Assembly: GCA_963768025.1 (NCBI GenBank)
Contig: CAVYGM010000008.1
Location: 1 to 64,000 of the forward strand
Direction: 5' to 3'
From: CAVYGM01 sp963768025
GTDB taxonomy: Bacteria > Bacteroidota > Bacteroidia > Cytophagales > Spirosomataceae
DNA: 64,000 nt
The notes beneath the pieces were generated by a model that ran no database searches, had not been told where the DNA came from, and saw only the letters and a list, made by a program, of their open reading frames with translations. Positions 1 to 7,952 of this stretch are shown piece by piece. Made by a program: the position numbers and the translations under genes. Each line of letters starts with the position of its first letter. The stretch's first letter is position 1.

Positions 1-119
1 TTACCCGTGATGGCCATGCTACTGTTAGGGATATGCAAGGTTTGCACCTGTTTCTCCAAAAAAACATTAATTTCATTGAAATCATTTTGGGTAGATACCC
101 CTTTTGCTAGTTTTCGCAC
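1..119 (-). CDS. Partial CDS: possible N-terminal part of a beta-lactamase-family serine hydrolase, running off the window
   Basis: Reading leftwards from a GTG at 119 there is an open frame to the window edge. It contains the stretch FLEKQVQTLHIPNSSMAITG, which resembles the opening of class C beta-lactamase-related serine hydrolases (a helix, then a strand of the type IPGxSxAI). No signal peptide precedes it. Instead the frame runs straight out of the REP-like element at 124-184, so the original start may have been displaced by that element. The catalytic SxxK would lie outside the window. It could equally be a random open frame; the assignment rests on one short similarity. Confidence 0.3.
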   Translation of the reverse strand, partial: MRKLAKGVSTQNDFNEINVFLEKQVQTLHIPNSSMAITG

Positions 120-123
120 GGTC

Positions 124-184
124 GCCCGCTGGCGTTACAAACGCGAGGTGATTCAACCCTGATTGCAAATCAGGGTTAGCGGGT
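124..184 (-). repeat. REP-like double-hairpin element, copy A
   Basis: A 60-bp palindromic unit. Short terminal inverted repeats CCCGCT (125-130) and AGCGGG (178-183) enclose two hairpins: GCGTT/AACGC (132-136 with 140-144) and a perfect 10-bp stem AACCCTGATT/AATCAGGGTT (155-164 with 168-177, 3-nt loop). Related copies lie at about 4191, 26309, 29431 and 32685, all in the opposite orientation to this one. The layout resembles REP sequences mobilised by Y1 (RAYT) transposases; no such transposase is in the window. Confidence 0.7.
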
Positions 185-431
185 ATTAAAAGTATACTCA
201 ACTCTATACCTAGCTCCATCCCTGCTTCACCTTGGGTTCGGAAACATGTGTCTTCGAGCCGTCACACGGGAGCGCCCGCCGGACGGCTGCTCTTTTGAGT
301 CAGCAGATCTCCTTGAAACGCACAACGGGAGATTTCTCCACTTGGGTAGTATTCGGGGAGAACACGCACAACGGCCTCTGCGGAAGACCATTCACAAAGT
401 CTCTACGTCGAACTAAATGTATTCTCCTTGT
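185..431. other. Intergenic stretch without a supported gene
   Basis: An open frame at 232-453 on the plus strand has no recognisable domain, an odd Arg/Ser/Thr-rich composition, and overlaps the end of the TIR gene. The only visible structure is a decamer, CGCACAACGG, occurring twice about 49 bp apart. Confidence 0.5.
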
Positions 432-1924
432 CTATTCATTTTCTTTTAAATAATATTCAATTGTATCACATAGCTTTATTAAAACTTCATCACGATCATG
501 CTCAGAAAGACTATTTAGAGGTTTTGATGGAATATTTACGCTTTGAAACTGTGCTAATTCTTCAAATTTTGTGAATCTACACGGTTTTAGTATCAAGGAA
601 AGTATTTTACTTCCGCTTTCTTCTGCATTTTTTAGTAAAGTAGGCAGCTCAGTATTAAAAATAAAGTCTGATGCAAGAAAATCAGTAGAAATTAATAAAA
701 TCCCAATCGCTGCATCTTCGAGAGCAGAACTAATTTCGGCTTTCCAATTCATACGCCTGGTTTAATTTGAGTATCGTCCCAATAGTCTATTTCAATTCCC
801 GAATGCAGTAAAACCTTAAAATGAACTTTTATTTCCTCTAACCAACTTATATCCTTATGAGAATAGCTTATAAATATTTTATTTTTTTTGTTTATCATTT
901 TAATATTTTTTACTTCAATGTCTATATTCGAAATAGATTTATTTTTTATTAATTTTTTATGTAAAAAAATTGTTTCAAATTCTAAATTAAGTTTTCTCTG
1001 TAAATCAATACTATTGTTAAATCTTAGAATAAATAGATTATTGCTTGATATATACTGAGAAAGCTGAATGTCTTGATTAATACAAAATATAATATCCTTG
1101 TTTAAAGAAATTGCATATCCTAGGAAATAATTAATAAAAGGTAAAGATGATTTTTCGGTTAAACAAAAAATCACTATTCGTGTCGATAAAATTATATTTT
1201 TAGAATCTTTTGAGTATCTATTCAGGTCTTCAGTAATTTGCAGAAAAATTAAATTGTAGAATTTTCCAGCTAATGCTATAGCATCAAAATAATCTTGATT
1301 ATTATTGGAAATAAAAACTAATGCTTGATTGGGAATAATTAATTCGCCAATGCTTATTTGTTTATTTACAATGTTTTGAATTTGCTCAATCAACAATTCA
1401 TTTTCATAATTATTAATAACAACTTGATTAAAAAGATGTAAATGATTTATATAATCCAAAAATTCTCTGGTATCTATGGCTTCTCTTTTTTCAGGAGGTA
1501 TGTCCTCTAAGCCTAATTCATTCAACTTAATAGAAAGCTCATTACTATTCAAGCTATTATGAATATAAATAGTGATTGATTCAGGATAATCTACCAAAAG
1601 TTTTTCAATTGTATATCCACTTCTTACTATCAATAAAGGAAACTTTCCTTGGAAAATAGTTTCATCAATGATAGATTTTTGAATACCATACCATGCACTC
1701 GTTGAATGATATATATACTCGCACTCCTTAATTTTCGCGCTCCCTATCAATATCAAAAATTAAATCTAGTTTTTTTTGAATTTCGATAGTTTCATGTGGT
1801 CTTGGAGTTTCTTCGATGTCAGTTTTTTTATTATCTCTATCTTGGAAATAAGAATATCAAGTGCTTGTATTAAAAGAACTTTTCCAGGACCTGAGGCACC
1901 TGCAACTATTATAAGTTTTTTCAT
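432..1924 (-). pseudogene. Guanylate-kinase-like / TIR fusion protein (frameshifted; about 495 aa when joined)
   Basis: The start chosen is ATG at 1924, giving MKKLIIVAGASGPGK, a P-loop at the extreme N-terminus. Three frame changes (about 1825 and 1745 in A-runs, and about 751) must be corrected. Joined, the first ~190 residues follow guanylate kinase order: P-loop, a TPRPHE segment like the GMP-binding TTRPPR loop, YIYHSTSAWYGI, then LIVRSGYTIEKLL. A middle ~130 residues look Rossmann/TIR-like (FINYFLGYAISLNKDIIF). The C-terminal ~140 residues are a TIR domain: KIFISYSHKD, DDTQIKPG, and ILLISTDFLASDF. TIR domains in bacteria commonly cleave NAD or signal in antiphage defence. The 751 break falls inside the TIR domain and creates an ATGA overlap, so it is not a genuine gene boundary. 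It is the last gene of a three-gene AT-rich operon, 7 bp after the dTMP-kinase-like gene. Function is inferred. Confidence 0.7.
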
Positions 1925-1931
1925 CTAAATT

Positions 1932-2635
1932 TTATTTATTGTTCGCAACCGTTTTGATTAATCCATTCACGATACTATAAATTTTATTGTGAACTGATTC
2001 AATAGAATTAGTAGAATCGACTAGTTCCATTTTATCTTTAACGATTATAGGTAATGTGTTAAGTGTATTAAAGAACAAGGAATAGTAATATGATATTATA
2101 TGTCGGCGGAAGGCACTTTTTATTTCCTTTTCTAATTCATTTCTCTCAAATAGCACTTCTTGGGACAATCCAAAACTATATTAAAGTCTGGCTCTACAAT
2201 ATGTCCTGAACTTACATCCTCATATTTGATTCGTATATTATGTTGTCTCAGAACAAAAAGTCTTGATATAGGAGATCTTATGGTTATTATAACTCCAACA
2301 TCATAGTTTTCGGATTCTCTTAGAAAATTTGGCAAGTAATTATATTTATAATCAAAAAGCTCCTTGTTTAAGATTGCTGCTGCCTCACTCCATAAGTATT
2401 TCGAGTAATTATTATTATCATCTAGATCGTATATTAAAGTGCCAATTTTTTGCCAAAAAGAAGACAAAGGGTCATAAAATAATTTTGATCCTTTCCCAGG
2501 CCTTGAACCGTCTCCAATTAAGATTTCTGAAAAAACCCCCTCTTGTAACAGCCTATTCTTCAATAACTTGGAGTGGGTTGTTTTTCCACTTCTACTCAAC
2601 CCTTCTAAAGAAACTACAATTATTTTCTTATTCAT
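1932..2635 (-). pseudogene. Thymidylate-kinase-like P-loop protein (frameshifted; about 233 aa when joined)
   Basis: The N-terminus MNKKIIVVSLEGLSRSGKTT carries a P-loop of the dTMP kinase type (FEGxxGxGKTT). Further on come a lid/base-recognition segment with VIITIRSPISRL and the late strand PDFNIVLDCP, equivalent to the PDLTIYLDVP strand of dTMP kinases. The frame breaks near 2150; the second part (VLFERNELEKEI to IESVHNKIYSIV) supplies the usual C-terminal helices. The residue after the P-loop region is not the DR(Y/F/H) motif of housekeeping Tmk, so substrate is uncertain: it may phosphorylate a nucleotide other than dTMP, or act as a sensor. It sits 1 bp after the Gfo/Idh-like gene and 7 bp before the kinase/TIR gene, so the three are almost certainly co-transcribed. 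Confidence 0.65.
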
Positions 2636-2636
2636 T

Positions 2637-4075
2637 TTACGATATTGATTTTTTAATTAATGGATTTAAACCACATCTCTTATTTGCAATTGATTGGTAA
2701 GCCATAGATAAAATCTTAATTGAATTTTCATGCTGAAGAAAATTAGATCTTTGTTTTTCTGACTTATTTTTAGAAAGGCACGACAAGAAAAAGCTTTTTA
2801 TAGCGTCATGACGAGCAAACTCTTGATGTCCATTTACTGCTTTTGAATTAAAAGTGTCAAAGGAGTACTTTTCAATAGGTTTATCTTCACTCAAAATATC
2901 ATTTTTGAAAACAGTTATCTCACAATGATTTTTGCCACCAACCCCCTTCCCTTCTATTTCATTTAATGATTCATGAATTTCAATTCCTTGTAAACTAGAA
3001 TAATATATAGTTTGAAATGGCCCCTGATTTATGATATGAGTCTCATGTCGCACTCTACCATTTCCCTTATATAAATCTGGTTTACTTAAAAGCCATGATC
3101 TTTTACTAAATCCAGTATGAAGTAAATTTATATTTATATTACAATTCAATATATCATCTTTTAAAATGGCAACATTTGTAAAACTGTCTAACTCGCCATA
3201 ACTGTTAGTCTCTTTTATAATTTGCTTATTCTTCATTTTGAATAAATTAGAATAGATGGAAATATCTTTTTATATTTAGATACTCCAAAATTATATAAAT
3301 TATCTTTTGGATATGACGCATTTGAAAATACCTCAAACGTATTTGATTCTATAATTTTTTTGGAAGAAAAAAGAATTGCAGAATCAAAAAAATGATGACC
3401 ACTATGTGATAGCATTCCTACTCCTTCATTAAAACCATGGTATTTCTCATTTAGTATTTCTTCTGGTAAACGCCATTGTCCGTCAGAATAATTTGTCGTA
3501 ATTGAATTAGGGCTGAATGATGTTTTTTGATATACATCCTCAATCAGTTCTTGAATTAACTGAAAAGCTGGGTGGTATCTTCTTTGAGCTAAGCAGGAAA
3601 AAACTAAATTGTTATCTTTATTAAGTTTTTCCAAATAAATTTTTTTTATTTCACAAAAATCTTCCCAAATTCCCACTGCATTTTCTGGACTATTTGAGGA
3701 GTTTGATCTCATAGTAATTGGTTTATCGACTAAAATATTTAGATTATTTTCAAGTGCAATCAATATATAAAATTTATGATATATAGGTGGACAAGAAATT
3801 ATTATTGTATTAATATTTTCTTGTCTTATTAATTTCAATATTTCTATTTTTTCCGCTTCTCTATGGTTTGAGTTCTCTAAAAATATCTGTTTTACATTAC
3901 TGAATCCAGAGTCGTTTAATCTTTTTTTACAGATTTTATTTTCCATAATTAAATCAATAACTGCACACAATTTAATTTTTAATTCTTTTTCTAAATGTTT
4001 TATAATTGGCAAGTAAATTCTATTTGCGTGAAAACCTATTCCTACTTGTAATACTTTAAGCTGTTTATCCTCCAT
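2637..4075 (-). pseudogene. Gfo/Idh/MocA-like dehydrogenase (frameshifted; about 480 aa when joined)
   Basis: The first 280 codons give an NAD(P)-binding Rossmann domain: KVLQVGIGFHANRIYLPII at residues 7-25, then IIISCPPIYHKFYILIAL and LVDKPI, the family's EKP motif as DKP. A C-terminal segment has GVGMLSHSGHHFFDSAILF, similar to the substrate-side helix with conserved His. At 3235 the frame ends with an ATGA overlap. The following 199 codons contain a beta-rich stretch (GRVRHETHIINQGP) and a final helix (ILSMAYQSIANK) of the kind that completes Gfo/Idh proteins. One gene broken by an indel is therefore more likely than two genes; a coupled pair is the alternative. It is first gene of the AT-rich operon leading to the TIR gene. 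An oxidoreductase in such an operon could act on NAD(P) or a nucleotide-sugar substrate; that is speculation. Confidence 0.6.
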
Positions 4076-4190
4076 TTTATTTTTATTTAATTAATTTTTA
4101 TAGCCGAGAACGTGCCTGCAACTGCAATCAATTTCGTTTGTCTTTTCGAGGTTTGTGCTCTCCTTTCTAAACACAGTTTAAAAGAGTTTA

Positions 4191-4252
4191 CTCGCTAACC
4201 CTAAACTGTGATCGGGGTTGCCTCACCTCGCATTTGCAAAGCGATCGACAAC
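4191..4252 (+). repeat. REP-like double-hairpin element, degenerate copy B
   Basis: The order is CTCGCTAACCCT, a degraded AACC/GGGTT hairpin, then TCACCTCGCATTTGCAAAGCGATCGAC, matching the reverse complement of the copy at 124-184 with substitutions. It lies just upstream of the Gfo/Idh-like gene, so copies A and B bracket the kinase/TIR operon in inverted orientation. Confidence 0.5.
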
Positions 4253-4328
4253 GAACGAAAGACTTGGATCACGTCAAATAAGCGAAATGACAGCAACCTA
4301 ATTACAAAGTAGAACAAGCATACAGAAT

Positions 4329-4835
4329 CTAACTTTCCATGTCATTCCCCTCCTTATAAACTTTTAGTATTGGCTTATATATCAATGTAGCTAGATCAAA
4401 ATATTCTTCAAAGCTTCTTCTTTCGACTAATTGACGTAACTCAATAAAGAAATTTTGTCCTAAATCTATCTTTGTCAACTTTACCATCTAAATATTTAGA
4501 ACAAGCATCATCATAAGCATTAATATTATTTTCACTACTAGAATTAAGTACTTGTTGAAGGGATTCTAAATGAACTTTTGCCGATTCTTTCAAAGTGTCA
4601 GAAATTTTTTTGACAAAAATGGAGCAATCTGTATTGTTAAATCCTCCACTCTCTGACGAGTGTTAGTAATAGATTGATTTATTGTTATTCCAATTGTCGC
4701 TAAAGCAATTAGGTTTTGAATTTCTGATTCACCTAAGCTATTATTTGAATAGGAAACCGATACATAGATAACAATTCCAGAAATAAAAATAGCTATTGCC
4801 GCTAATGTAACTGACTATGTTTCATATTGATTCAT
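4329..4835 (-). pseudogene. Small membrane protein gene, disrupted (about 165 aa when joined)
   Basis: Translation from ATG at 4835 gives MNQYET, a TAG stop, and then in the same frame SVTLAAIAIFISGIVIYVSV, a clear transmembrane helix. It continues through LGESEIQNLIALATIGITI, a second hydrophobic segment. The frame changes near 4610 (A7 run) to KKISDTLKESAKVHLESLQQ, a charged helical stretch, and again near 4455 to FIELRQLVERRSFEEYFDLA, ending with TAG at 4329. Three separate reading frames together give one coherent membrane-plus-coiled-coil protein, so this is a real gene disrupted by indels plus one in-frame stop, which argues for genuine decay more than the neighbours do. No family is recognised. 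It is AT-rich like the TIR operon and lies directly upstream of it on the same strand. Confidence 0.5.
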
Positions 4836-4838
4836 ATA

Positions 4839-5177
4839 TTATCTTTTGAGTTGTCCTAATAAATAATCCACCATGTCTAAGAAACTTTGATTATCTTTTT
4901 CTTCTATCTTGGGAACATAACCTCCGTCTCTATACTGAATAAGTAATTCACCAGATAAATACTCTTGAATTGTCTCAACTATTCTTACCTTGTCCTGATA
5001 ACTGATAGTCTGACCAGTATCTTCATATTTCAAGCTGTTGATTTCGCTAATGATTTGATTTATTGCCTGACTTTTATCTGTTGCCCGCACAAACCTGATA
5101 GTATTAACCTTGGTCTGTGTCCCCACAGACCTTCCTATAAAATGGTTCTGTGAGAACCCAACAATATAATTCCCCAA
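4839..5177 (-). CDS. Hypothetical protein (112 aa)
   Basis: A soluble-looking 112-residue protein beginning MGNYIVGFSQNHF and ending LDMVDYLLGQLKR, with alternating predicted helices (AINQIISEINSLKY, VRIVETIQEYLSG). No family is recognised. It ends 3 bp before the start of the disrupted membrane protein gene and begins 6 bp after the end of the small membrane protein gene upstream, so the three probably share a transcript. The internal GRSVGTQTKV segment is encoded by a sequence repeated in part at 5501-5512. Base composition is closer to the AT-rich island than to the core genes. Confidence 0.5.
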   Translation of the reverse strand: MGNYIVGFSQNHFIGRSVGTQTKVNTIRFVRATDKSQAINQIISEINSLKYEDTGQTISYQDKVRIVETIQEYLSGELLIQYRDGGYVPKIEEKDNQSFLDMVDYLLGQLKR

Positions 5178-5183
5178 CCTCCC

Positions 5184-5432
5184 TCACTTCAAATTTCGAG
5201 ACTTAACTTCCATAGCCAAGGCTTTGCTCTTTTTCGAATTGTTAAAGGCAAAATAGGCAAAAACCAAAGGAAGCAAGGTAAAGAATCCAACACCATTTTT
5301 CCAGGTGCTATACATGGCAATTCCAATCATCACGCCGAACATTACAGCATTAATTAAAGAAGTTGATTTATTCTTTTTCACTTCTTGTAACAGTTCCTGA
5401 TCGGTCAGTCCGGCTAGTTCATCTTGCGTCAT
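5184..5432 (-). CDS. Small membrane protein (82 aa), paralogue of the gene at 32355-32612
   Basis: The N-terminus MTQDELAGLTDQELLQEVKK is a charged helix. Two hydrophobic segments follow (LINAVMFGVMIGIAMYS at about 26-42 and FFTLLPLVFAYFAF at about 50-63), and a basic C-terminus ends KSKALAMEVKSRN. The order of features, and the residues L-x-E-x-KK-x-KS before the first membrane helix and KK-x-x-x-I/L-x-x-E at the end, are shared with the 86-aa protein at 32355-32612, so the two are paralogues in different accessory regions. Topology is probably two-helix hairpin with both ends cytoplasmic. Function is unknown. Confidence 0.6.
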   Translation of the reverse strand: MTQDELAGLTDQELLQEVKKNKSTSLINAVMFGVMIGIAMYSTWKNGVGFFTLLPLVFAYFAFNNSKKSKALAMEVKSRNLK

Positions 5433-5477
5433 GCTGTACTTTCGTTTAGTTAGTTTTGGATTGTGCGTCGTTCCGTA

Positions 5478-5512
5478 ATTTCTTAATCTTTGTCTTGGTA
5501 CCCACAGACCTT
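5478..5512 (-). repeat. Short repeated sequence around AAGGTCTGTGGG
   Basis: CCCACAGACCTT occurs at 5501-5512 and again at 5122-5133. Flanking bases also match: both read on the minus strand as RSVGT(K/Q)TK(I/V). The 5501 copy precedes the small membrane protein gene and could encode a peptide fragment of about 30 residues. It is more likely a short dispersed repeat than a gene. Confidence 0.35.
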
Positions 5513-5552
5513 ACGACTAAAAAGCATTCACGCCGATTTATATACCTCATCT

Positions 5553-5696
5553 TTAATCAGTTTTAAAGAGTTCAGTTGGGGTACTACACACTTTATCCGG
5601 CGGAATGATTCCCCGCGTTATCCAATTTTGTACCCGGCTCGTTTTCAAATTATGCCGCGGGAGTAGTCCGAAACTTTCTTTCATTTGCTCTTTCAT
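5553..5696 (-). CDS. Small ORF (47 aa), possible helix-turn-helix fragment
   Basis: ATG at 5696, stop at 5553. The peptide MKEQMKESFGLLPRH followed by SRVQNWITRGIIPPDKV has the look of a DNA-recognition helix region: a polar helix, then RGxIPP, as in short Cro/CI or MerR-type regulators. No ribosome binding site is obvious. It lies upstream of the small membrane protein gene and 60 bp downstream of the antitoxin gene end. It may be a real mini-regulator, the remnant of a larger one, or chance. Confidence 0.3.
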   Translation of the reverse strand: MKEQMKESFGLLPRHNLKTSRVQNWITRGIIPPDKVCSTPTELFKTD

Positions 5697-5755
5697 AGCT
5701 TCGTTAGCTGGCGGGCATTTGTAGTTTTAGCATTTTCATAAAAATAGAGAACGCA

Positions 5756-6056
5756 TCAAACCACTCCCACGTCGAACTGCCTTATACCTGCCAAATCATC
5801 CTTTTTGTTGGCCAATTCTTCTTCCAGATCGTAATCATTCTGTAATCCTAGCCAGAATTTCGGAGAGTTTCCAAAATAATAGCTCAACCGCAAAGCGGTA
5901 TCCGCTGTGATACGCCGGTTTCCTTTCAGATATTTCCGATATACGAGTCTGAGGAATGCCGATGTCTTTGGCAAGTCGGTACGCGGTGATCTGTAAAGGA
6001 ATCAAAAACTCTTCCTGTAAGACTTCCCCCGGATGTATGTTAGGTAGTTGCTCCAT
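5756..6056 (-). CDS. higA: HigA-type antitoxin, XRE family (frameshifted; about 100 aa)
   Basis: The opening MEQLPNIHPGEVLQEEFLIP is the characteristic HigA start (IHPGEVLxEEFL). It is followed by the XRE helix-turn-helix YRLAKDIGIPQTRISEI. One extra base near 5935 shifts the frame; the other frame continues LKGNRRITADTALRLSYYFG and SPKFWLGLQNDYDLEEE, the family's second half. HigA neutralises the HigB mRNA interferase and represses the operon through its HTH. The gene starts 12 bp after the end of higB, giving the toxin-first order typical of higBA. The frame break is probably a sequencing indel, since loss of antitoxin alone with a full toxin would be harmful. Confidence 0.8.
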
Positions 6057-6068
6057 ATACTTTTCCTG

Positions 6069-6350
6069 TCAATGATAATCGATAATTTCTACTTCGGATG
6101 CCTGGCCGTTTTTCCATTGAAAGATAATTCTCCACTGATCATTGATTCTGATACTGTAATACTCTTTCAGATTGCCGCCAAGTTTTTCCAATCGGTTAGA
6201 AGGCGGGATTCTCAGGTCGGCCATGTTCTGGGAGTTGTTAAGCATTCTCAACTTACGCCGGCCAATCTTTTGAATTTCCTCTGGCAGCTTAGGTACTCGA
6301 TCTCCACGCCAGATTGTTTCCGTGTCCTTGGAACCGAACGATGTGATCAT
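6069..6350 (-). CDS. higB: HigB/RelE-family toxin (mRNA interferase)
   Basis: The 93-residue protein is full length for the plasmid maintenance killer (HigB) family. It has MITSFGSKDTETIW at the start, a central LNNSQNMADLRIPPSNRLEKL segment in two parts, and the hallmark RelE-fold strand pair IRINDQWRIIFQW followed by VEIIDYH. Such toxins cleave mRNA on the ribosome; the RINDQWR arginines are the typical catalytic/substrate-binding positions. It is followed after 12 bp by the cognate antitoxin gene on the same strand. Transcription probably starts between 6351 and the neighbouring protease gene end. Confidence 0.85.
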   Translation of the reverse strand: MITSFGSKDTETIWRGDRVPKLPEEIQKIGRRKLRMLNNSQNMADLRIPPSNRLEKLGGNLKEYYSIRINDQWRIIFQWKNGQASEVEIIDYH

Positions 6351-6459
6351 ACTTTCGCGACGCGTTACTAACGCTTAAAGTTAGCAAATAGTCTGATAAA
6401 ATTACTCTTTCGAACGCCCTATCTTTCCCTATTTTCCATTGGCGGTACCACCTTCCCCT

Positions 6460-7409
6460 TCATTCATCCAGCACCCCAAAAGAAACTTCTCGCTCCCCCT
6501 TTTGATCATTCTTATAGTTCAAGAGCAAAGTACCTCTTTCAAAAAATTGACACCCAATAAAGGACACCCTGGTATTCTGGCTAAGTCTGACGGGTACGTT
6601 TTCAAATCGTTTTCCCTGGATCAGGATGGAATCCACCAGAATAGTGTACTGCGTATCGGTAACATTCAGGCCGTTCGCCCCTCCGGTTATTACGACCTGG
6701 GGCAAAGGGTTATACTTTTTGAGGAGGTATGCTCCAATGCGGCTTTGCACCGGGAAAGACAGTGCTGTATAGGCCCCTAAGTCAACCGTGGTTTTTTGGC
6801 TAGCGTTTCCAATGGATACTTGAAACCACGGAAACTTATTTTGGCCAAATGTATTACGAATATCGCCTTCTCGGGCACGAAATGGAGATTCATCAAAATG
6901 GAGGGTTCCCTCTCCGAAATTAATTTTCCAATTATAGTCATTCAGAAAGTCAGTACCCAGGTACCCCACTTCGAAGGTATTTAGATCTTTTTGGGATTGA
7001 CGTAGAAATTTGACGCTTCAAACTGCCCGGCTATGCGTAAGCTATCCAGTAAGCGTAGCCTTTCTTTCTTGCGTTTGTTTTGAAAATCGCGCGTTGTATA
7101 GATATAGGGCGTTTTGGGTAGTTTCCAGTTTTTAACCCACGCTTCGGGCAGGCCGGAAAAGAGAGCGTAGGAATCGAGTACCATCGGGAAACTACTACCA
7201 CGGTAGTAGGCCCTGAGCGCAATTCGATTATCCGTAGTTTTCTCAAATGGAATACTGCCCGAAGAACTCTTTGCCTTTGCGACCATTTCCTGACCGAGGG
7301 CTTGGTTCAATACGGCAGTCAACAGGAGGAAGTAAAATACAACAGCCCATTGGGCGTTGATTCGCTGGCTTGTCCAGATGGTAGGGTTGGTATAACTGGG
7401 AGTCTGCAT
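6460..7409 (-). CDS. Retropepsin-like (clan AA) aspartic protease-fold protein (frameshifted; about 316 aa)
   Basis: After a basic start, a hydrophobic helix VVFYFLLLTAVLNQALG suggests secretion. Two half-domains follow: FPMVLDSYALFSGLPEAWV and, after the frame break near 6985 in an A-run, VGYLGTDFLNDYNWKINF and KTTVDLGAYTALSFP. Bacterial retropepsin-like proteins carry DTG in each lobe and a GxDFL element; here GTDFL is present but the two D-T/S-G positions read DSY and DLG. Aspartates are retained while the glycine/threonine are changed, so catalysis is uncertain. It stands alone between the toxin-antitoxin pair and a divergent AbiE-like operon. Confidence 0.6.
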
Positions 7410-7610
7410 TAGGAGTGTGGTTTGGCTAGGATTATGTTCCTGCCAAATTACAAATGAGGCCCTCCTTTACAAATCAAGTAGCAGAAAAATTTTACTATCA
7501 TCTCTTCCCTATCAGTTGAGTTTGTACTGGTAGAGAGCTCATTTCTAAACTTTTTCAACTAATTTAGGACTCCACTACATCGCAGAGCAAGAGTACCGTA
7601 AGCAATAAGC

Positions 7611-7949
7611 GTGGAAATAATTAAATCTGAATTCGGCATGACACTTACCTCAGCAAACTCCAAACCTACTATTTCTAAGACAGCCTTCTGGGATGTGGAT
7701 TGGGAATCTATCGACTTTGAGAAGGACAGTGTGTTTGTGATGGGTAAAGTCATGAATTATGGCACCTGGGAGGATATTCTCGAAATGCTACGGTTCTATG
7801 GTCTGGAACGCGTACGTAAGGAGATCACTCAGGGAGCTTACTATAAGAAAACAGCCCTCTCATTTCTCTGTCTGATTCTAAAATTAGAAGAGACTGATTT
7901 CATTGCTTATCAGCAGCGCCAGGCCCGTCGCCCTGTTTGGAATATTTGA
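7611..7949 (+). CDS. DUF6922-type protein, probable antitoxin/regulator partner of the AbiEii-like toxin
   Basis: A 112-residue protein with KTAFWDVDWESIDFEKDS, then VMNYGTWEDILEMLRFYG and RVRKEITQGAYYKKTALSF, a helical pattern I associate with the DUF6922 family that precedes AbiEii-type nucleotidyltransferases in Bacteroidota. The start could be GTG at 7611 or ATG at 7638; neither has a strong Shine-Dalgarno, as is usual in this phylum. The stop is followed 3 bp later by the nucleotidyltransferase start, so the two are co-translated. By analogy with AbiE systems it would be the antitoxin or autoregulator, but it lacks the recognisable AbiEi winged helix. Confidence 0.65.
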   Translation: MEIIKSEFGMTLTSANSKPTISKTAFWDVDWESIDFEKDSVFVMGKVMNYGTWEDILEMLRFYGLERVRKEITQGAYYKKTALSFLCLILKLEETDFIAYQQRQARRPVWNI

Positions 7950-7952
7950 GCT

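Noticed and set aside
232..453. Plus-strand open frame of 73 codons
   Set aside because: No domain, atypical composition, and it overlaps the end of the TIR gene on the other strand.
749..752. ATGA overlap suggesting two translationally coupled genes
   Set aside because: The junction cuts a TIR domain between IKPG and the following W-x-x-EI helix; both halves belong to one domain, so an indel is more likely.
3233..3236. ATGA overlap suggesting a separate 199-aa gene after the Gfo/Idh-like gene
   Set aside because: The second part supplies the missing beta-sheet and last helix of a Gfo/Idh protein; treated as one broken gene, with a coupled pair kept as the alternative.
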